A DNA stretch of 64,000 nucleotides from Comamonadaceae bacterium (GCA_947375135.1 CANCER010000011.1:44624-108623), one strand, 5' to 3'; positions 16,499-27,968 are shown, counted from the stretch's first letter. Made by a program: numbers and translations. The notes: generated by a model from the letters alone, not told the origin.

Positions 16499-17146
16499 AT
16501 GAAACTCTTGCACATTGACTCCAGCGTACTGGCCGACAGCTCCGTCTCGCGCAAACTGACCGCCCAGATCGTGGCCGAATGGAGTGCCAACCATGCGGGC
16601 ACCACGGTGGACTATCTGGACCTGGCCACACAAGCCCCCAGCCACCTGTCGGCGGACTCGCTGGGCTTTCGCTTAGCCCAAGGCGCCGACCTGAGCGACG
16701 TGCAAAAGACCGAGAACGCCATCTCTGAAGCCCTGGTGCAGCAGTTCCTGGCCGCCGATGTGATCGTGGTCGGCGCCCCGCTGTACAACTTCTCCATCCC
16801 CAGCCAGCTCAAGGCCTGGATTGACCGTGTGGCCCAGGTCGGGCGCACCTTCCAGTACACCGCAACCGGCCCGGTGGGCCTGGCCGGTGGCAAGACCGTG
16901 ATCGTGGCCTCCACCCGTGGCGGCATGTACTCCACCAGCGAAGGCGGACGCGCCATGGAGCACCAGGAAAGCTATCTGCAGACCGTGTTCGGCTTCTTTG
17001 GTGTGACCGATGTGCGCATCGTGCGCGCTGAAGGTCTGGCCATGGGGGACGCCGGCCGGGCACAGGCTCTGGCCTCGGCCGATACCGATATCAAGTCGGC
17101 CACCAAGGTGGCCGCCAACGCGGCCAACGCCCAGGCCGCCGCATAA
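16499..17146 (+). CDS. azoR: FMN-dependent NADH-azoreductase
   Basis: A 215-residue flavodoxin-fold enzyme of the AzoR/AcpD family, which uses NADH and FMN to reduce azo bonds and quinones as a homodimer in the cytoplasm. It opens [20 protein letters not shown], where the SS..S..S stretch binds the FMN phosphate. It contains the second flavin-contact motif [16 protein letters not shown] near residue 95, and STRGGMYS near 140. Length and motif order match the family throughout. The gene is monocistronic: a strong intrinsic terminator follows 60 bases after the stop codon. In vivo it is often a quinone reductase, with azo-dye reduction a side activity. Confidence 0.93.
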   Translation: MKLLHIDSSVLADSSVSRKLTAQIVAEWSANHAGTTVDYLDLATQAPSHLSADSLGFRLAQGADLSDVQKTENAISEALVQQFLAADVIVVGAPLYNFSIPSQLKAWIDRVAQVGRTFQYTATGPVGLAGGKTVIVASTRGGMYSTSEGGRAMEHQESYLQTVFGFFGVTDVRIVRAEGLAMGDAGRAQALASADTDIKSATKVAANAANAQAAA

Positions 17147-17207
17147 GACGGATGGGGGGCGCCGGGCCACGCCCTGCCTGAGCACGGCACGCGCATCGCC
17201 GCCGCAG

Positions 17208-17247
17208 AAAAAGCCCGGGCTGCAGCCATGCAGCGCCGGGTTTTTTT
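17208..17247 (+). terminator. Rho-independent terminator after azoR
   Basis: A GC-rich hairpin with arms CCCGGGCTGCA and TGCAGCGCCGGG and a 4-base loop (one bulge) is followed by seven T residues at 17241-17247. An A run before the hairpin also allows some function on the other strand. It ends the azoR transcript before the synthetase gene. Confidence 0.88.
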
Positions 17248-17337
17248 GCGTCATGTCAAACGAGGCGCCGTTGCGACACCCGTGCACGGTGGGGGTGCAC
17301 ATAATCGGCCACCGTTTACCGTCCCCAGGAGAAGTCC

Positions 17338-19005
17338 ATGGTTCACCCGCTTGCCGCCGATGCCACCCCCATCCCCGATTACCAGCAATTCCTGGCGGAC
17401 TTTCAGCCCGACAGCTTGGACAAAGAGTTCGCCGGGGACTTTGCCAAGGGCATGAACGCCGCCATCGAGTGCTGCGACCGCTACGCACACGGCGGCCGCG
17501 TAGCGCTGTACTGGGAAGGGCAAGACGGACGGAGCACGACGCACACCTTTGAAGAGTTGAAAGAGGCCTCCTCGCGCTTTGCCAACTTTCTGGTCAGCCA
17601 GGGCGTGCAGCCGGGCGACCGCGTGGCCGGCTTGCTGCCGCGTGTGCCCGAGCTGCTGGTGGTGATTCTGGGTACCTGGCGCGCGGGAGCCGTCTACCAG
17701 CCGCTGTTCACCGCCTTCGGCCCCAAGGCGATTGAATACCGCGTCTCGTCCAGCGAAGCCAAGCTCATCGTGACGGACAGCAACAACCGGCACAAGCTCA
17801 ACGAGGTGCCCGACTGCCCCGCCATTGCCACCCTCGCCGGGGCCGCGCCGCTGGCAGCAGGGGACTTTGATTTCCACGCCGAACTCGCACGCCACAGCGC
17901 CAGCTTCGCACCTGTCATGCGCACGGGCGACGACGCCTGCATGATGCTGTTCACATCGGGCACCACGGGTCTTGCCAAGGGCGTGGCTGTGCCCAACAAG
18001 GCGCTCAAGGCCTTCTATATGTACATGCGCTACGCGGTCGACCTGCGCCCTGAAGATACCTACTGGAACATTGCCGATCCGGGCTGGGCCTACGGCCTGT
18101 ACTACGCGGCCATAGGCCCGCTGCTGATGGGCCACGCCACGCTGTTTTACGAGGGCGCGTTCACGGTGGACAGCACCTACCGGGTCATACAGAAATACGG
18201 CATCACCAACCTGGCCGGTGCGCCCACCGCCTACCGCCTGCTGATTGCCGCCGGCGGCGACAAGGCCCTGCCGGTCAAGGGGCAGTTGCGCGTGGCCAGC
18301 AGCGCCGGTGAGCCGCTGAACCCGGAGGTGATCCGCTGGTTCCACGCGCATCTGGCCTGCCCGGTAAACGACCACTATGGCCAGACCGAGATCGGCATGG
18401 TGCTGTGCAACTTCCACGGGCTGCACCATGCGGTGCGCGCCGGGTCTGCCGGTTACTCCGTGCCCGGCTTTCGCATGGTGGTGGTGAATGACGAGGGCGT
18501 GGAGCTGCCACCCGGTCAGCAGGGCACGCTGGCGGTGGACCGCGAGGCCTCCAGCCTGATGTACTTTGCGGGCTACTGGAAAGCCAACACCCCCGGCTTT
18601 GTCGGCCAGTACTACCTGACCGGCGACACGGTAGAGATGGACGCCCACGGCAACATTGCCTTTGTCGGGCGCGGCGACGACATCATCACCTCGTCCGGCT
18701 ACCGCATAGGCCCGTTTGATGTGGAGAGCTGCCTGATCGAGCACCCGGCCGTGGCCGAGACGGCCGTCATCGGCAAGCCCGACCCGGAGCGCACCGAGAT
18801 CGTCAAGGCCTTTGTGGTGCTCAAGCAGGGCTATACCGCCAGCCCCGCGCTGGCTGAGGAGCTGCAACAGCTGGTGAAACACCGGTTGGCCGCGCACGCC
18901 TACCCGCGCGAGGTGCAGTTTGTGTATGAATTACCCAAGACACCTAGTGGAAAAATCCAGCGTTTTTTGCTGCGCCAGCAGGAAAGTGGTAAAACCAACG
19001 CCTGA
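17338..19005 (+). CDS. AMP-forming acyl-CoA synthetase (acetyl/medium-chain type)
   Basis: A 555-residue member of the ANL adenylating superfamily that activates a carboxylic acid with ATP and joins it to CoA. The phosphate-binding A3 motif FTSGTTGLAKGV starts near residue 203, the hinge region TGDTVEMDAHGNIAFVGR is near 425, and the catalytic lysine of the C-terminal lid is K539 in PSGKIQRF. It has the N-terminal extension seen in acetyl-CoA synthetase-like and ACSM proteins. The ATG at 17338 has an AGGAGAAGTCC ribosome-binding site. The gene is followed 20 bases later by a rhodanese gene and probably shares its transcript. Acetate, propionate or another short-to-medium acid are all possible substrates. 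Confidence 0.9.
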   Translation: MVHPLAADATPIPDYQQFLADFQPDSLDKEFAGDFAKGMNAAIECCDRYAHGGRVALYWEGQDGRSTTHTFEELKEASSRFANFLVSQGVQPGDRVAGLLPRVPELLVVILGTWRAGAVYQPLFTAFGPKAIEYRVSSSEAKLIVTDSNNRHKLNEVPDCPAIATLAGAAPLAAGDFDFHAELARHSASFAPVMRTGDDACMMLFTSGTTGLAKGVAVPNKALKAFYMYMRYAVDLRPEDTYWNIADPGWAYGLYYAAIGPLLMGHATLFYEGAFTVDSTYRVIQKYGITNLAGAPTAYRLLIAAGGDKALPVKGQLRVASSAGEPLNPEVIRWFHAHLACPVNDHYGQTEIGMVLCNFHGLHHAVRAGSAGYSVPGFRMVVVNDEGVELPPGQQGTLAVDREASSLMYFAGYWKANTPGFVGQYYLTGDTVEMDAHGNIAFVGRGDDIITSSGYRIGPFDVESCLIEHPAVAETAVIGKPDPERTEIVKAFVVLKQGYTASPALAEELQQLVKHRLAAHAYPREVQFVYELPKTPSGKIQRFLLRQQESGKTNA

Positions 19006-19025
19006 TCAAACCATCGGAGTTTCCT

Positions 19026-19349
19026 ATGATTTTTACAAAAAGAATGGTCGCCACAACACTTGGCTTGCTGCTGGCCGTGTCGGCCTTTGCCAAGGACATC
19101 GTCATCGACGTGCGCACCCCGCAGGAGTTCCAGTCCGGCCACGTAGAGGGCGCACTGAATCTGCCGCATGACAGCATAGGCCGGGACATTTTCAAAGCCA
19201 AGGTCAGCAAGGACGACCATGTGGTCCTGTATTGCCGCTCGGGCCGCCGCTCCGATTTGGCCCTGGGCACGCTCAAGGGCCTGGGCTTTAGCAACGTCGA
19301 AAACTACGGCGGCTTTGAGCAGGCCCAAAAGCGCCTGCAAAAGCCATAA
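19026..19349 (+). CDS. Periplasmic rhodanese-domain protein (PspE/GlpE-like)
   Basis: A 107-residue single-domain sulfurtransferase. An N-terminal signal peptide (MIFTKRMVATTLGLLLAVSAFAK) directs it to the periplasm. The mature part has the rhodanese signature DVRTPQEFQSGHVEGALN and the active-site loop CRSGRRS with catalytic C70. Single-domain exported rhodaneses like PspE move sulfane sulfur from thiosulfate to an acceptor. The gene follows the synthetase gene closely and ends before a strong bidirectional terminator. Confidence 0.9.
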   Translation: MIFTKRMVATTLGLLLAVSAFAKDIVIDVRTPQEFQSGHVEGALNLPHDSIGRDIFKAKVSKDDHVVLYCRSGRRSDLALGTLKGLGFSNVENYGGFEQAQKRLQKP

Positions 19350-19371
19350 GGTCGCGCCGCCGCCGGCCGCC

Positions 19372-19410
19372 AAAAGGCCTTCTCCGCTCAGCCGGAGAAG
19401 GCCTTTTTTA
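19372..19410. terminator. Bidirectional intrinsic terminator between rhodanese and cox operon end
   Basis: A perfect hairpin, AAGGCCTTCTCCG, loop CTCAGC, CGGAGAAGGCCTT, is flanked by A residues on one side and T residues on the other, so it can end transcription from both strands. It lies between two convergent units: the synthetase/rhodanese pair (plus) and the cox operon (minus). Confidence 0.92.
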
Positions 19411-19487
19411 TGCCTGCCGCGCAGACACAGGCCGCTCTGCTGCACTCGGGCACCTGCCCCCGCGCCATGTGCCAGGGCCCGCACCGA

Positions 19488-20195
19488 CTAGGTGGCGGCG
19501 TAGTTGAACACTTTGTCCGTGCCCGCGCCATGAATTTGCGCGTTGAAGGACACCACGATACGGTCTTTTTCGCCGCTGTACGGCATGGCCTTGTGCGGCA
19601 GAAACGCCGGAAAGAGCACCAACTCGCCCGCGCGCGGTGTCATGTCCAGGGTGGCCTGCTGCAGCCAGGCATTGCCCATGTCCATGTGCGCGCCGCCCAG
19701 GAGCGGAAACATCGGGCTGTAAAAGCGCGTGGCGCCGTTCAAGGCGCCGAGTTCCGCGTGGGTCTGGCACTGCTCCGGCGGGTCGATCTGCACGTAGTAC
19801 ACGCCCGACCAGGAGCAGTTGCCGTGGGTGTGGATGTCGTGGAAAGCAGCGCCGTTCTGGATCTGGAACCAGACGCCGGTGAGCTCCAGCTGCAGGCCGT
19901 GGCGGCCCTGCGGCCAGACTCCTGCGTTGGCCTGCTTCACCGTGCTTTGCAGCGCTTGGGCGATGAAGCGCACCAGGGCTGCAAACTCGGGCAGGTCCAC
20001 GCGGCGCAGCAGGTCGTCGCTGCTGGCGTAAAAGCTGCTGCCGGGTTTGTGGTGCGGGTCGGTGGCGCGCATCACCGTAAAGGCGCGGGCCAACACGTCG
20101 TTGATATCAGCGGCCTGCGCGAAGCGGTGCGTGGCCATGGGTACCGGCCAATGCGCTTGCAGGGCGCCGGTGATGGAGGGAAGGACGGCTGCCAT
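19488..20195 (-). CDS. Putative 2OG-Fe(II) oxygenase (TIGR02466-type)
   Basis: A 235-residue protein with the pattern of a small family of putative 2-oxoglutarate/Fe(II) oxygenases. The strand-loop HDIHTHGNCSWSGVYYVQ supplies the first metal ligands and LPHKAMPY plus the later DRIVVSFN supply the distal His and the Arg that holds 2-oxoglutarate. The ATG at 20195 is 6 bases after the stop of the MocA-like gene, so it belongs to the end of the cox operon. It is not a standard cox gene; the family is often seen with proteins that act on peptides or small molecules, and no substrate is known. An upstream in-frame start exists but would run through the MocA-like gene. Confidence 0.75.
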   Translation of the reverse strand: MAAVLPSITGALQAHWPVPMATHRFAQAADINDVLARAFTVMRATDPHHKPGSSFYASSDDLLRRVDLPEFAALVRFIAQALQSTVKQANAGVWPQGRHGLQLELTGVWFQIQNGAAFHDIHTHGNCSWSGVYYVQIDPPEQCQTHAELGALNGATRFYSPMFPLLGGAHMDMGNAWLQQATLDMTPRAGELVLFPAFLPHKAMPYSGEKDRIVVSFNAQIHGAGTDKVFNYAAT

Positions 20196-20200
20196 GCTCT

Positions 20201-20869
20201 TCACGCTGCGGCCTGCGGCATTTCCAGCCGCCAGCCGGTGCGCTGCGCCAGTGCAGCCACGTCTTCGAGGGTGTCCAGGTCGGTGACAAAACGGGTATTG
20301 GCGGTATCCAACACGCACACCAACTCGGGGTTGCGCTCAATCAGGTGGCGGCAGGCCAGGTTGGTGCCGCTGGCCTGTATCTGCGCGCGCGCCACCTCGT
20401 CCAGCACGATGGGGTTGCCGCGCTGACCCGCCACCATGGGCACCACCACATGGCCCTGGCCGCGCTTTTTGAAAGCGGAAATCAACTCGGTCAGATCGGC
20501 CGCACCAATCAGCGGCTGGTCGGCCAGCAGCACCAGCACGGCGTCGCAGCGAGCACCCAGCTTGTCCAGCCCGGCGCGCACCGAGCCCTGCTGCCCGTCC
20601 TTGTACTGCGCGTTGTGCGCCAGCGTGACCGGGAAGCCGGCCACCGCCGCCTCCACCGCATCGCGCGCATGGCCGGTCACCACCACCACCTCATCCACAC
20701 CGGCGCCGCTCAGCGCCACCAGCTGGCGGTTGATCAGCGGCACGCCCTGCAAGCGGATCAGGGACTTGGCCACACCGCCCATGCGCTGGCCCTCCCCGGC
20801 GGCCAGCAGCACCGCACCGACGCGCAGGCGGGTATAGAGCCCGCCGCCTTGTTTGAACTGACATCCCAT
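20201..20869 (-). CDS. Molybdenum cofactor cytidylyltransferase (MocA-like nucleotidyltransferase)
   Basis: A 222-residue NTP transferase. It has the nucleotide-binding signature LLAAGEGQRMGG near residue 20 and the metal-binding Asp motif VLLADQPLIG near residue 113. MocA joins CMP to the molybdopterin cofactor, giving MCD, the form used by xanthine oxidase/CO dehydrogenase family enzymes. Its place at the end of the cox operon fits this role exactly, because CoxL needs Mo-MCD. The ATG at 20867-20869 has a clear TTCAGGAGAAC ribosome-binding site. Confidence 0.85.
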   Translation of the reverse strand: MGCQFKQGGGLYTRLRVGAVLLAAGEGQRMGGVAKSLIRLQGVPLINRQLVALSGAGVDEVVVVTGHARDAVEAAVAGFPVTLAHNAQYKDGQQGSVRAGLDKLGARCDAVLVLLADQPLIGAADLTELISAFKKRGQGHVVVPMVAGQRGNPIVLDEVARAQIQASGTNLACRHLIERNPELVCVLDTANTRFVTDLDTLEDVAALAQRTGWRLEMPQAAA

Positions 20870-20956
20870 GAACGTTCTCCTGAAATTGTTAGGTGCTGGC
20901 CTGCGATGTGCACGGCCAAGCAGGCCGGTAAGGTGTTGAACGATAAGGCAACCGCA

Positions 20957-22144
20957 TCATGCAAGGAGCTCCGGCAGGCGCGACAGGCTGGCCAGGTTGT
21001 ACACCGGCATGAAATGCGTCACGTGCTGCGCGGCCAGTCGCATGGCCTCGGACTGCGGCCGCTCCACCGTGGGGTGCAGCCAGCAGATGCGGGCGCCGCG
21101 CGCCTTGACCCGCGCCAGCACGGCGCTTAAGTCCTCCGGCGCATCGGTGTCATAGCCATCGCTCAACACCAGAAAGATGTCACCGCTGTGCAAGGCGCGG
21201 CCCAGGTGCACATCCAGCGCTTCGCCCAGACAGTGCGCGATGCGCGTGCCGCCGCCAAAACCGAAGCTCACGGCGTTGACCTTTTCCTGGATGCGCTTGC
21301 TGCGCGTGCGCATCAGCGGTGTGACCTCGGCCAGGCGGGTGTGGAACACAAAGGCGCGCGCGTCCATCACCTCCACCAGGGCCCGGCCCAGGCGCAGAAA
21401 GAACTGCGCGTGCGTCTCCATGGAGCGGCTCACATCCACCAGTACCGCCACTTTGGGCAGGCGGCGCTTGCGCCGCACATGGTGCAGTTGCACCAGCTCG
21501 CCCCCGGTGCTCAGGGCCTGGCGCAGCGAGCGGCGCACATGGATGGCGCCGCGCTCCGGGTGGTCCTGCAGGCGGCGCATCAGCTTGGCGCGCAGGCGGC
21601 GCTTGAAGGCCTCCACCAGCGGCTCGAAGCGGTCCATATCGCCGGGCAGCCAGTCGGCGAAGTCACGGGTGTCCTGCGGGCCTGCGCGGCTGGCGCCGCC
21701 CTGGGCCCTGGGGGAGGCGTCGGGTGCATCCGGGTTGCCGGCGCCGGCCTGGTCGGCCACACCCAAGGTGGGCTTGGCGGCACCGGGTGGCGTGCTGGCC
21801 ATGTCCTTGTGCATTTGCTGCACCAGCTCGGGCAGCGAGCGGGATTTCTGCGTCAGGCCGGAACTGCGGGTGGTGCCGCGCACCTTGTGCGGAAGCCAGA
21901 AGGCCTGGTGCAGGGCCGGGTAGCGCGTCCACTGCGTCTGGCTGCCGCAGGCAATGCCGCGCCACATGCCTTCGATGCGCGTCCATTGCAGCAGTGGCAG
22001 GGCCGCAGCGGCGCGCGCCATCAGCTCCACCTCGGCATAGCCCAGCGCAAAGCCGTGGCCGCGCAGGTAATGGGCAAATTCGCCCAGTTGCTGGCGCGGG
22101 TCGGCGGCCGGTGGAACCGTTGTCTGCTCAAGCGTGGCCGCCAT
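20957..22144 (-). CDS. coxE: CoxE, VWA-domain protein for CO dehydrogenase maturation
   Basis: A 395-residue VWA/CoxE family protein. The C-terminal half has the metal-ion-dependent adhesion site DVSRSM (DxSxS) near residue 240 and the later VLSDGYDTD. The middle is a low-complexity Gly/Ala/Pro linker around residues 130-165. In Oligotropha, CoxD (a MoxR-type ATPase) and CoxE act together to build the [CuSMoO2] active site of CO dehydrogenase. Here coxE follows coxD by 9 bases, as in other cox operons. Confidence 0.9.
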   Translation of the reverse strand: MAATLEQTTVPPAADPRQQLGEFAHYLRGHGFALGYAEVELMARAAAALPLLQWTRIEGMWRGIACGSQTQWTRYPALHQAFWLPHKVRGTTRSSGLTQKSRSLPELVQQMHKDMASTPPGAAKPTLGVADQAGAGNPDAPDASPRAQGGASRAGPQDTRDFADWLPGDMDRFEPLVEAFKRRLRAKLMRRLQDHPERGAIHVRRSLRQALSTGGELVQLHHVRRKRRLPKVAVLVDVSRSMETHAQFFLRLGRALVEVMDARAFVFHTRLAEVTPLMRTRSKRIQEKVNAVSFGFGGGTRIAHCLGEALDVHLGRALHSGDIFLVLSDGYDTDAPEDLSAVLARVKARGARICWLHPTVERPQSEAMRLAAQHVTHFMPVYNLASLSRLPELLA

Positions 22145-22153
22145 CGCACACGC

Positions 22154-23122
22154 CTATTGCATGGCCCCGGCCACGCCGACGTCCTGCGCGATGCGCGGAC
22201 CACTCTGCAGCTTGGCCACGGTGTCCGAGGTGACCAGCCAGCGGTCGGTGCGGGTCTTGAGCAGGGCGGCGAGCGAGGGCACCAGCAGCTGCGGATCCAC
22301 CGGCAGGCCGGCGTGTCCCAGCTTGAACAGCACGCGCACCCAGTCCAGGGTTTCGGCCACGCCGGGCGTTTTTTCCAGGTCCTGCTTGCGCAGGCGCTGC
22401 ACAAAGGCCACGGCCTCTTCCACCAGACGACCGGCCGCTTCGGGCACCAGGCTGCGCACGATTTGCGTCTCGCGCGCCAGCGTGGGGAAGTCCAAGTAGT
22501 GGAACAGGCAGCGCCGCCGCAGCGCATCCGACAAGTCGCGCGTGCCGTTGCTGGTCAGCACCACCAGCGGCTTGCTGCGCGCCTGCAGCGTGCCGAGCTC
22601 GGGCACGGTGACCTGGTACTCGGACAGCATCTCCAGGAGAAAGGCCTCGAAGGCCTCGTCGGCACGGTCGATCTCGTCGATCAGCAGCACACAGGGCTCT
22701 GCACAACGGATCGCTTTCAGGAGCGGGCGCTCCAGCAGAAAGGCTTCGGAAAAAAGGTTGTCGCGCAGGGCCGCGCGGTCGCCCGCACCGGCCTCGGCCA
22801 GGCGGATCTCCAGCAACTGGCGGCTGTAGTTCCATTCGTAAACCGACTGGGCAAGGTCCAGCCCTTCGTAGCATTGCAGGCGCAACAACGGCCGGTTGAG
22901 CGCGCGGGCGCAGGCCGCAGCAATAGCCGTCTTGCCGACACCGGCCTCGCCTTCGAGCAGCAGCGGACGCTCCAGCGCCAGGCCCATCCAGACCAGGCTG
23001 GCCAGGTCTTCGTCGGCGATGTAGCCGGCCTTGAAGAGCTGCTCGCGCAGGCCCTCGGGCGTTGCACCAAAGGCTGTGCTTGCGGCTGACGCGCCGGGTG
23101 TCCGTACTTGCGATTCAGCCAT
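22154..23122 (-). CDS. coxD: CoxD, MoxR-family AAA+ ATPase for CO dehydrogenase active-site assembly
   Basis: A 322-residue AAA+ ATPase of the MoxR group. Walker A is GEAGVGKT near residue 60, Walker B is VLLIDEIDRADE near 150, and sensor-1 lies in VLTSNGTRDLSDALRRRC. In the known system CoxD uses ATP to partly unfold apo-CO dehydrogenase so that sulfur and copper can be inserted. It sits 18 bases downstream of coxG and is followed directly by coxE. Confidence 0.92.
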   Translation of the reverse strand: MAESQVRTPGASAASTAFGATPEGLREQLFKAGYIADEDLASLVWMGLALERPLLLEGEAGVGKTAIAAACARALNRPLLRLQCYEGLDLAQSVYEWNYSRQLLEIRLAEAGAGDRAALRDNLFSEAFLLERPLLKAIRCAEPCVLLIDEIDRADEAFEAFLLEMLSEYQVTVPELGTLQARSKPLVVLTSNGTRDLSDALRRRCLFHYLDFPTLARETQIVRSLVPEAAGRLVEEAVAFVQRLRKQDLEKTPGVAETLDWVRVLFKLGHAGLPVDPQLLVPSLAALLKTRTDRWLVTSDTVAKLQSGPRIAQDVGVAGAMQ

Positions 23123-23140
23123 GGCACGGTCTCGCGGGCA

Positions 23141-23809
23141 TCAGGTTTTGCGGCCGAACAGGCCGGCAAAAAAGTTCTTGATCATCTGCCAGGCAAAGGT
23201 CAGTGCGTTGAATTCCTGGGCCACGATGGGCGCAACCGGCACGGCCCGGGCAGCAGCTGGGGCAGCCGCATCGGTGGCGGGCGCACTGCCGCTTGCATCG
23301 GCAGCGGCTGCATCTGCCGCTACCGGCGCAGCTTCTGCCGGCGCCATGGCCGCCTGTTGCACGGCCGCCTTTTGCGAGAACACATCGGCGAACTGCGCCA
23401 GGATCATGTCGGAGACGGACGTCATCATGCGCCCGCCAAACTGCGCGAACTTGCCGTTGACGATGACCTCGGCATGGCCCACCAGGGTACTCAGACCGCC
23501 TTCGGCTTCCACCAGGTTGGCGGTGAGTTCCATCGAAGCGGAAGAGCCACCCTTGTCGGCGCCCTTGCCCATCATCTTCAGCGTGCGGGTGCTGGCGTCC
23601 AGCGTGAGGATTTCGATGGTGCCGGCAAAGGCTGCCACGGCCGGGCCGACCTTGACCTTGACTGCGCCCTTGAAGTGGGTGGCGTCAATGTCTTCGGTGA
23701 TCTGCGCGCCGGGCATGCAGGTGGCGAGCTCGTGCATATTGGCCAAAATGACCCAGGCGGCGTCTACACCGGCGGCTACCGGGTAGGTCTTGTCGAGAAC
23801 AACTTCCAT
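23141..23809 (-). CDS. coxG: CoxG, SRPBCC-fold membrane-recruitment protein
   Basis: A 222-residue CoxG-family protein. Residues about 1-150 are the SRPBCC/START-like lipid- or quinone-binding fold, opening MEVVLDKTYPVAAGVDAAWV with CMPGAQ shortly after. An Ala/Pro-rich linker (about 155-195) leads to an amphipathic C-terminal tail (FAWQMIKNFFAGLFGRKT). CoxG is needed to recruit CO dehydrogenase to the inner membrane, where electrons enter the quinone pool. It is placed between coxL and coxD, unlike the Oligotropha order in which coxG follows coxF. Confidence 0.9.
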   Translation of the reverse strand: MEVVLDKTYPVAAGVDAAWVILANMHELATCMPGAQITEDIDATHFKGAVKVKVGPAVAAFAGTIEILTLDASTRTLKMMGKGADKGGSSASMELTANLVEAEGGLSTLVGHAEVIVNGKFAQFGGRMMTSVSDMILAQFADVFSQKAAVQQAAMAPAEAAPVAADAAAADASGSAPATDAAAPAAARAVPVAPIVAQEFNALTFAWQMIKNFFAGLFGRKT

Positions 23810-23876
23810 GTCAACCCTTTAAAAATACAAGGGGGCGGAGGCACCGCAGTGCATCCGCCCCGGATGAAGAAAAACC

Positions 23877-26279
<2,403 letters not shown>

Positions 26280-26308
26280 GTGCTCTGTCTCCTCGTGGCT
26301 GGCGCCGC

Positions 26309-26800
26309 TTACGCGGCCACCGCGCTGTGTTGTTGGATGGTCTTGGCGGCATGCAGCACCGCCTTGATGATGTTCTGGTAGCCGGTGCAGCGGCACAGGT
26401 TGCCCGACATGCCGTGGCGCACTTCCTCGGCCGTGGGGTTGGGGTTGTCCTGCAGGAAGCGGTAGGCGCGCATCAGCATGCCGGGGGTACAGAAGCCGCA
26501 TTGCAGGCCGTGCTCTTTGTAGAACGCGTCCTGGATGGCGTGCAAGGCGCCGGCGTTGGCCAGGCCTTCGACGGTCTTGACATCGCTGCCTTCGCACTGC
26601 ACCGCGAGGTGGGTGCAGCTCTTGACGGACTGGCCGTCAATGTCCACCGTGCAGGCGCCGCAGTGGCTGGTCTCGCAGCCGATGTGGGCGCCGGTCAGGC
26701 ACATTTTCTCGCGCAGGAAGTGAACCAGCAGCGTGCGCGGCTCCACCGCCTCTTCCACGTTTTTGCCATTCAGGGTCATGGCCACCATTTTTTTGCTCAT
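26309..26800 (-). CDS. coxS: CoxS, [2Fe-2S] small subunit of CO dehydrogenase
   Basis: A 163-residue iron-sulfur subunit with two [2Fe-2S] clusters. The N-terminal ferredoxin-like cluster uses C42, C47, C50 and C62 ([11 protein letters not shown]...SC). The C-terminal helical cluster uses C101, C104, C136 and C138 ([16 protein letters not shown]). It carries electrons from the Mo site of CoxL to the FAD of CoxM. It lies between coxM and coxL with short gaps on both sides. Confidence 0.96.
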   Translation of the reverse strand: MSKKMVAMTLNGKNVEEAVEPRTLLVHFLREKMCLTGAHIGCETSHCGACTVDIDGQSVKSCTHLAVQCEGSDVKTVEGLANAGALHAIQDAFYKEHGLQCGFCTPGMLMRAYRFLQDNPNPTAEEVRHGMSGNLCRCTGYQNIIKAVLHAAKTIQQHSAVAA

Positions 26801-26834
26801 GGGTCTGTCTCCGTTTTTATATATGTGAGGGGGC

Positions 26835-27698
26835 TTAGCTACAACGCGCAGCAGCTGCGGAGATGGCGCGCTTGGTCATCTCGGCGGCCATGGCGGTTTT
26901 GTATTCGGCGTCACCACGCAGGTCTTCGGCGGGGTCGCAAATGGCGCGCACGGCCTGGGCTGCAGCTTCCAATGAGGCGGCGTTGATGGGCTGGCCGATC
27001 AGTACGGCCTCGGCCTCGCGGGCGCGCAGCGCAGTGGGCGCCACATTGGTCAGGCCGATGCTGGCATGCGTCACCACACCACCGGACATGCGCAGCACCA
27101 CGGCGGCACCGGCGGTGGCCCAGTCGCCGGTCTTGCGCTTGAGCTTCTGGTAAGCGCTGCCGGTGCCGGGGGCAAAGGGCGCGATCAGGATGGCGGTGAG
27201 GAGCTCGTCCTCCGCCAATGCCGTCATATAGGTGCCGTGGAAGAAGTCCACCGCCTTCACGTGCCGCTCGCCGTTCGGGCCTTGCAGCACAAAGGTGGCG
27301 TCGAGTGCCATGGCGATCGCAGGGTGGTCGTTGCCGGGATCGCCGTGGGCAATGTCGCCACCAATGGTGCCGCGGTTGCGCACCTGGGGGTCGGCAATCA
27401 GCTTGGCGGCTTCACCGAGCAGGGGCAGTTTGTCTTTCAGCAACGCAGAGTCAATGAGTTCGTTTTCGCTGGTCATGGCGCCGATGCGGATGACGCCGCC
27501 CTCTTCGCTGATGCCGCGCAATTCGGGGATGCGGTTGATATCGATGAGCACTGCGGGGGCCGCAAAGCGCAGTTTCATCATGGGCAGCAGGCTGTGGCCT
27601 CCCGCCAGCAACTTGGCCTCATCGCCCAGCGTTGAGAGCAGCGAAATGGCTTCGGCGACCGTGTGCGGCGCGTGGTAATCGAATGCGGGTGGGATCAC
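26835..27698 (-). CDS. coxM: CoxM, FAD-binding medium subunit of CO dehydrogenase
   Basis: A 287-residue flavoprotein subunit. The two FAD pyrophosphate-binding motifs are AGGHSLLP (near residue 32) and [14 protein letters not shown] (near 110), both canonical for the CO dehydrogenase medium chain. The start is a GTG at 27696-27698, not ATG; it has the strong ribosome-binding site AAGGAGACAAC directly upstream, which decides the start. It is the first gene of the operon, so its upstream region holds the CO-controlled promoter. Confidence 0.95.
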   Translation of the reverse strand: MIPPAFDYHAPHTVAEAISLLSTLGDEAKLLAGGHSLLPMMKLRFAAPAVLIDINRIPELRGISEEGGVIRIGAMTSENELIDSALLKDKLPLLGEAAKLIADPQVRNRGTIGGDIAHGDPGNDHPAIAMALDATFVLQGPNGERHVKAVDFFHGTYMTALAEDELLTAILIAPFAPGTGSAYQKLKRKTGDWATAGAAVVLRMSGGVVTHASIGLTNVAPTALRAREAEAVLIGQPINAASLEAAAQAVRAICDPAEDLRGDAEYKTAMAAEMTKRAISAAAARCS

Positions 27699-27845
27699 GT
27701 TGTCTCCTTTTATTGATGCCTGTCGATGCAGGGTCGCTCACTCTAGCGAGCGGTCTGTTCTTTCGGGGCGCTATCCAATCAACGGCTGTTGCCGCGCATG
27801 AATGGCAGCCAGGGCGCACGAAGAAAATATGTGCGTTTGCACAAT

Positions 27846-27885
27846 TTGGTGCGGCTTCTTGGGACGTCTTTCAAGTCACTTCTGG
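27846..27885. promoter_or_regulatory. Candidate RcoM operator (TTnnnG direct repeats)
   Basis: Four TTnnnG elements occur here on the plus strand: TTGGTG (27846), TTCTTG (27856), TTCAAG (27870) and TTCTGG (27880). They form two pairs, each with a 10-base period. From memory, RcoM proteins of Burkholderia bind direct repeats of TTnnnG upstream of cox genes. The cluster lies 148-187 bases upstream of coxM. TTnnnG is a loose motif, so chance occurrence is possible; this is inference. Confidence 0.35.
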
Positions 27886-27925
27886 GCTCAGTCACTTCGG
27901 ACGCAGGCCGACGTGGCACTCAGCG

Positions 27926-27968
27926 CCGTCCGTGTCCCCCGCCCGCTGCGCGGGCTCCTCCTTTACCT
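27926..27968 (+). repeat. REP-like intergenic repeat, copy A
   Basis: A GC-rich element starting CCGTCCGTGTCCCCCGCCC and ending GGGCTCCTCCTTTACCT, with an inner hairpin GCCCGC-TGC-GCGGGC. It recurs almost exactly, on the other strand, at 28118-28160 with only three bases missing from the hairpin. The two copies are thus in inverted orientation about 150 bases apart. Confidence 0.8.

Noticed and set aside
26280..26597. N-terminal extension of coxL
   Set aside because: The extension runs in another frame through coxS and is Arg/Pro rich. The ATG at 26279 gives the normal CoxL start 29 bases after coxS.
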